Source of the DNA: Nelumbo lutea
Lineage: Eukaryota > Streptophyta > Magnoliopsida > Proteales > Nelumbonaceae
Assembly (NCBI GenBank): GCA_022828595.1
Contig: JAKGHH010000003.1
Coordinates: 9,982,934 to 10,046,933 of the forward strand
DNA length: 64,000 bases
Reading direction: 5' to 3'
How positions within the stretch are numbered: the stretch's first letter is position 1; each line of letters begins with the position of its first letter. Positions 59,092 to 64,000 of this stretch are shown piece after piece. A program made the position numbers and the translations under genes. The notes beneath the pieces were generated by a model, which was given only the letters and a program-made list of their open reading frames with translations, had not been told where the DNA came from and searched no databases.

Positions 59092-61340
59092 ATGGAGCAA
59101 TCTAGAAGTGAGATGATGCAGATCCCAGTGTCAAGGATTGGTCCCGTAGATTCCATTTTGACAAGAGTGACAACAATCAAACTTGAAGGAACAAATTATT
59201 TAGCTTGGGCACAATCTGTAAAGATTCATGTTTGCAGTAGAGGCAAACTAGGGTTTCTCACGGGTAGTAAGGAGAAACCGGAAGAGGTTGATCCTACATA
59301 TGAGAAATGGATGCAGGATAACTACACAGTTATTGGATGGTTGGTAATTCTATGCAGCCCCACATAAGTCAACACTATCTTTGAATAACTTCAGCCAAGG
59401 AAATTTGGGATAGTGCTACAAAAACATATCCTCGGAAATTTAATGTTGCAAGGGCCTACAAAGTGAAGAATGATGTGAAAAATCTGAAACAAGGGAAGAG
59501 GAGTGTAGTTGTCCACTACTCAATGTTGAAGTCACTATGACAGGAGATTGACGTTATGGAAGCATTTGTATGGGAAAGCACCAAGGATGCAGAGACATTC
59601 AAGGAATTTGTGGGAAGAAACAAGATGTTTGAGGTTCTTACAGGACTTAACCCTAAATTTGATATTACAAGACAGAATATTCTGGCCAAGGATGAAGTAA
59701 CACTTGCTCAGGCATATTCTATGGCGAGCAGTGAAGAGAGCATGTGACAAGTACAGTTACAGAGTCCACTACCTTCAAAACATTTTGCACATGCTGGAAT
59801 AAAATTAGAGGGGTCAACTAAGAAGAAAGAGGTGATATGTGATTACTGCAAGAAAGGTGGTCAGCCTGAAAAGCCCAAGAATGCAAATGTTACTACAGCA
59901 TCTAAAGGTGTAAATAGAGAAAGTGAAGAAAAATCTGTTGTGGAGCAACTGGCAGCAATGAAGGCAGAATTTGAGAGATATTGGAGGTTAATTAATCACT
60001 TGGGGCCTACCATTGCAGCTTCCTCCTCAAGCAACACCTCTTCATCCGCATTTGCCCATTCAGGTATTCGTGCTTCTGCAAATCATGCTACGGCCTCAAG
60101 CAATCATGAGAATTCCTTGGATACTGGTGCATCAGACCATATGACCAGCATATCTAACATTTTTTGTCCATACTAGCTCCTCTCTGGTAGAGAAGATTTC
60201 ACTTGCCAATGGGTCTCTTGCTCCCGTCTCTGGCAAAGGGAATATGAGATCCTCTGTGAATTGCAACGTAACCTTCTTTCCTACTCATTGTGTTTTTCAG
60301 GACCTGAAAACTCATAGGACGATTGGGAGTGGCCATGAGGCGAATGGAATATATTTGCCGAAAATCTCTTATCGAAGTCTTGGACTACCTAGTGGAGTAG
60401 CTTTGGAGTCTATCTCATCAGAATTAGTCGATACAGTCATGTTATGTCATTTGATATTTAGTTATTTGTCTTTTTCAATTTTGAGTCATTTGTTTCCAAA
60501 AATGTTTAAGGGAATATCCCTATCGAGTCTTCATTGCGAGTCATGTGAACTTGCAAAACATTGTAGACAATCTTTTTCAATGAGTAATAAAATACCAGTT
60601 TCTCCTTTCCATATTGTGTGCACTCTGATGTGTGGGGGGCATATCATTTATCTACTATGGAGGGTTACAAGTATTTCATCCTTTTCATTAATGATTTCTC
60701 TCGTTACACCTGGATTTACCTTATGAGATCCCGAGATGAAGTGCCAAATATTGTACAAAAATTTCATGAACTTATTCTTACCCAGTTTAATACCTGGATC
60801 AAAATATTCCGATTTGATAACGCAAAAGAATATTTTGAGAAAAATGTCTCCTCCTACTTTGATATCTTTGGAGTTATTCATCAGAGTTCTTGTTCCTACA
60901 CTCCACAACAAAAAGGAATGGCAAAAAGGAAGAACCGACATGTGGCTGAGGTTGCAAGGAGCCTCCTTTTTGCTTCTCATCTTCCTGTCAAGTTTTGGGG
61001 GAATGTTGTCCTTACAACTACATACTTGATAAATCGGATGCCTTCCTGAGTTCTAGGTTTTAAAACCCCCTTTAGCCTCTTATTTCCAAATGATGATCTC
61101 TTCTCTCTTTATCTCCAAGTGTTTGGGTGCACTTGTCATGTTCATGTTCACAGTCACCAAAGACATAAGTTTGAACCTAAAGCACACAAATGTGTCTTCT
61201 TGGGATATGCCTCCACACAAAAGGGGTATTGTTGTTTTGATCCGATTCGTGCCACTCGCTTTGTTTCCAGAGATGTCACATTTGTTGAGTCTGTTTCTTG
61301 CTTTGGTACTTCTCCTGAGGGGGAGAATTTAGAGGAGTGG
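59092..61340 (+). pseudogene. Ty1/copia element 2, gag to integrase, decayed
   Basis: Gag starts at 59092 (MEQSRSEMM; LEGTNYLAWAQSVKIHV) and breaks by stop and frameshift near 59366. The gag tail is readable at 59556-59750. The zinc knuckle is damaged (CDYCKKGGQ without the His/Cys pair). The protease motif DTGASDHMT is intact at about 60119-60145. Pre-integrase sequence ends CESCELAKHCRQ. The integrase has HSDVWG and FRFDNAKEY, but the usual E of NGVAERKN is K (KGMAKRKN), so the catalytic triad is broken. After NRMPS a TGA follows. The C-terminal part HKFEPKAHKCVFLGY and ATRFVSRDVTF runs to about 61340, where an antisense gypsy fragment starts. Confidence 0.85.
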
Positions 61341-63110
61341 TGTGGAACTTTCCCACCCATAGTACATGTGGCTACTTCCACTATAACATTCTCACAACTC
61401 CCGCTATCAATTACAAGGCTTGCAACTTTCCCACCCATAGTACATGTGGTGTGGAAAATATTATTTATTAGCCAATCTGATGATTCATCCCTAGGAGTTA
61501 GGAATGATAATTGCATCACCAAGGCCTCTCCCACATCCCCATACAGCATTTCTCCCTCTAAGGTTTCATCATTATAAGAGTCAAACACAGGAGGGGCTAA
61601 ACAGTCAAATGCTTCTAATTGAGTTTCACTCTCATCTTCTACAAATATCGCCCCTTTTCTTTTATCACCCCTCACACATTCAACAGATTTATGGCCTAGT
61701 TCACCACATTTAAAATAGTCCCAAGTGAACCCACCTGGCTTGGATTTGGTCCACATCCTTGGTTTTGATTCAGTCCATGGGACTACGGCTGATTTGAAAG
61801 CGGGTTAGGATTATTACATGGGGGTGGTCTGGCCACATTAGTTTGGGTTTGACCGAATTGGTTAGGTCGACTGCTTTGTTTTTCTATCGTTAGAGCATGT
61901 TGATGTGCCATAGAAACATCATAGCAGTCAAATAGGTCTGATATATCCCGAATATTTGGTCTCAACCCACCTATATACCTAGCCACCAATTGGTCTTCGG
62001 TTTTAGCTAACTCATTCCAGGCCACTAATAGATGAAACTTCTTTGTATATTCATCTACTATATCAGTTCCTTGCTTTAGATTTTGCAATTCTTGATAAAG
62101 TAAACGAATATAATTATGGGATAGGAATTCCGACCTCATCTTTGTCTTGAGTTTCTCCCATCTCTTAATCTTTTTCTTGCCTCTCCTCTGCCGCATAACC
62201 TTCATTGATGCCACCATGCTGTTGCTCGTCCTTTAAACCGAGTGGTTATTAAGGACACAACCTTCTTTTTCGAAACTTCCTTGATTCAAAGATTTCTTCT
62301 ACTACGAAGAGCCAATCCATTCTTCTAGAGTCATGCCTCCTTGGAATTCCAGGATCTCAACCTTGAGACCTGCTTCCCACCGTCTCTGATCACTACCCGC
62401 AACTACAACCAACCTGGTTGCTTACCTTGATGATGAAAGGGAAGACATGGAGATACTTGCGTCAGAGTCGTTGTCCCCTATTTCCGACAGAGAACGTAGC
62501 GACTTCACCTCCTCAACAAGTGCCTCGATTCGTCTTCTCAGCTCCGCCATTTCCTCTTGTGTTTTGTTGTTGAGTTCATGCTCCATGATGTGAGCTACTA
62601 GTTTCTTCTTAGGAGTCATAATCAGAAGAATGATCAACTTGAGCTCCCATACCAAATGACGCAGTACAGAAACGAAACACGTGAGAAAAGCTTCAAAGAA
62701 AAGAGCAGAAGTCAAATTTTAGGAAGAATAATTATTCACTAAACAATTAAGAGAAAATTGATAACAAGAGAATTGCCTTAGTCTTCCCCTAACTACTCTT
62801 TATATAGGCATACACCCTTATGTCTCCTAATCCTATTCTGAAAACACTCCATAATAGAATCCTACTAAAACTCCTTAAAAAATAAAATCCTGATCTAAGA
62901 AAACACTCCAAAATAGAATCCTACTAAAATCTTTCAAAAGGAAAGTCCTAATTGAATATAAATTCGAAATAATGCTATCTTGGTAAAAATAAACTAAGAC
63001 GGAAACTCTAAGATGGCGCCAACTTGGTAAAAACGTACTAAGATAGAATTCCTGTGATGATGCTATATCGGTAAATATTTACTAAGATGGACCGGTGGCA
63101 TCATTTCTGT
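61340..63110 (-). mobile_element. Ty3/gypsy fragment (LTR, gag, protease), antisense inside copia 2
   Basis: Read on the minus strand from about 63110, LTR-like AT-rich sequence with many TTTAGTAGGATTCTATT words comes first. TTGGTATGGGAGCTC near 62650 follows as a primer-binding-like site. Gag starts at MTPKKKLVAHIMEHEL (62607) with a coiled coil. The main gag domain is at 62217-61783 (EFLSHNYIRLLYQELQNLKQ, VARYIGGLRPNIRD). The zinc knuckle YFKCGELGHKSVEC has lost its first Cys. A protease with LVIDSGSCENV comes last. Stops lie between the parts, and reverse transcriptase and integrase are absent. The plus-strand copia frame resumes on its right side, so the fragment inserted into the copia element. 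Confidence 0.8.
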
Positions 63111-63259
63111 TTCTTACGTGTCTTGGAATGGTCCCAACTTGCATAGAACTTATTGGCCTTCTCTTGTACTGCATCAAAACGGAAATGTACAACCCATTGC
63201 ATTTCCAAACACCTGTCCTACAGCCTTCTTTCCCCTTCCTACTATTCCTTTCTTGCCAC

Positions 63260-64000
63260 TGTTTCCACACATGTGACTCCTAGATCTATCCCAAAAGCCT
63301 TGTCCAAACCAGAATGAAAGAATGCTATGATGACTGAATTAGATGCTTTGCATAAGAATACTTGGGAAATTGTGGATTTGTTTGAGGGAAAGGAACCGGT
63401 TGGTTGTAAGTGGGTGTTCACTATCAAGTATCATTCAGATGGTACTACTGAAAGATTTAAGACTTGTTTGGTTATTAAAGGATACACACTCATATGTATG
63501 GTATTGATTACTTGGAGACTTTTGCCCCAGTGGCCAAATTGACTTCAATTCGAGTTTTTCTATCTTTATCTGCTAATTTTGATTGGCCACTTCATCAATT
63601 CGATGTTAAAATGCTTTCTTGAATGGGGACCTACATGAAGAGGTCTATATGTCTTTACCTCCAAGGGGTGTATGGGAAGGAGATGCAAGGGAAGGTCTAT
63701 AAACTTTAGAAGTCCCTTTATAGCCTTAAGCAATCTCCTAGAGTCTAGTTTGACAAATTTCGAGCTGCCCTTGTTACTTTTGGGTACACACAGACTCAAT
63801 CAGATCATACCTTGTTTGTTAAGAGGGGAGATTCCTTAGTGACCTTTCTGATTGTCTATGTTCTTGATATTGTGGTTATTGGTAATGATACTCAGGAAGT
63901 TACTCATCTCAAAAGATTTCTTAACACTGACTTTGAAATTAAAGACTTGGGTGAACTTAGACATTTCTTGGGAATTGAAATTGCCAGGTCTAAGGATGGT
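63260..64000 (+). pseudogene. Ty1/copia element 2, reverse transcriptase part, runs off the window
   Basis: After the gypsy fragment the copia frame returns with KALSKPE, an in-frame TGA, then KNAMMTELDALHKNTWEIVD and GCKWVFTIKYHSDGTTERFK. Frameshifts follow, but YLETFAPVAKLTSIRVFLSL, WPLHQFDVK, GDLHEEVYMSLPP, FGYTQTQSDHTLF and DLGELRHFLGIEIARS can be traced in other frames. The polymerase motif reads YVLD where copia elements have YVDD, so the catalytic site is damaged. The remainder (RNase H, 3' LTR) would lie to the right. Confidence 0.85.

Noticed and set aside
1..64000. CRISPR arrays, operons, rRNA or tRNA genes, organellar gene blocks
   Set aside because: No regularly spaced repeats with unique spacers, no tRNA cloverleaf beyond a tRNA-like SINE at 20820-20965, and no run of bacterial or organellar genes were seen.

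Overview
This is a nuclear chromosome window from a flowering plant. The evidence is multi-exon genes with GT-AG introns, a plastid-targeted transporter, a DRM-type DNA methyltransferase, an R2R3-MYB factor, and dense plant-type transposons (Ty1/copia, Ty3/gypsy, LINE, SINE, hAT, PIF/Harbinger and MULE-like MITEs). I cannot name the species. No CRISPR arrays, operons, rRNA or tRNA genes were seen.

Host genes, left to right: (1) 3195-6237 (+), a BOI/BRG-type RING E3 ubiquitin ligase; (2) 15983-23206 (+), a phosphoenolpyruvate/phosphate translocator (PPT) in nine exons; (3) 26637-28134 (-), an R2R3-MYB of the MYB98/MYB118 type; (4) 32802-38978 (-), a six-exon GDSL esterase/lipase whose splice sites and catalytic blocks are all present but which carries one in-frame TGA; (5) 52990-55369 (-), the UBA and rearranged catalytic part of a DRM DNA methyltransferase, with the 5' exons not identified. 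The five genes have no obvious shared pathway.

Mobile DNA fills most of the rest. At 7.9-10.6 kb a degenerate LINE was entered by two DNA elements, an hAT-like element (8124-9220) and a PIF/Harbinger MITE (9962-10310, TTA target duplication). At 12.6-15.3 kb an element with long terminal inverted repeats surrounds GC-richer, exon-like sequence. Part of that sequence reads on the minus strand like a fragment of a TIME FOR COFFEE-type gene, which makes it a Pack-MULE-like candidate and the most interesting object here. A 5'-truncated LINE with a perfect 14-bp target duplication sits antisense in PPT intron 7. Several hAT elements have perfect 8-bp duplications (5221, 7507, 28923, 43351, 56813), and short foldback elements have 9-bp duplications (25816, 31125, 37473). 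The right part holds two decayed copia elements (44131-46816, and 58313 to the window end). The second is split by an antisense gypsy fragment (about 61340-63110).

Limits: splice sites were placed by eye and by protein-family memory, untranslated regions are guesses, and TE superfamily names rest on target duplication length and terminal motifs, not on a library search.
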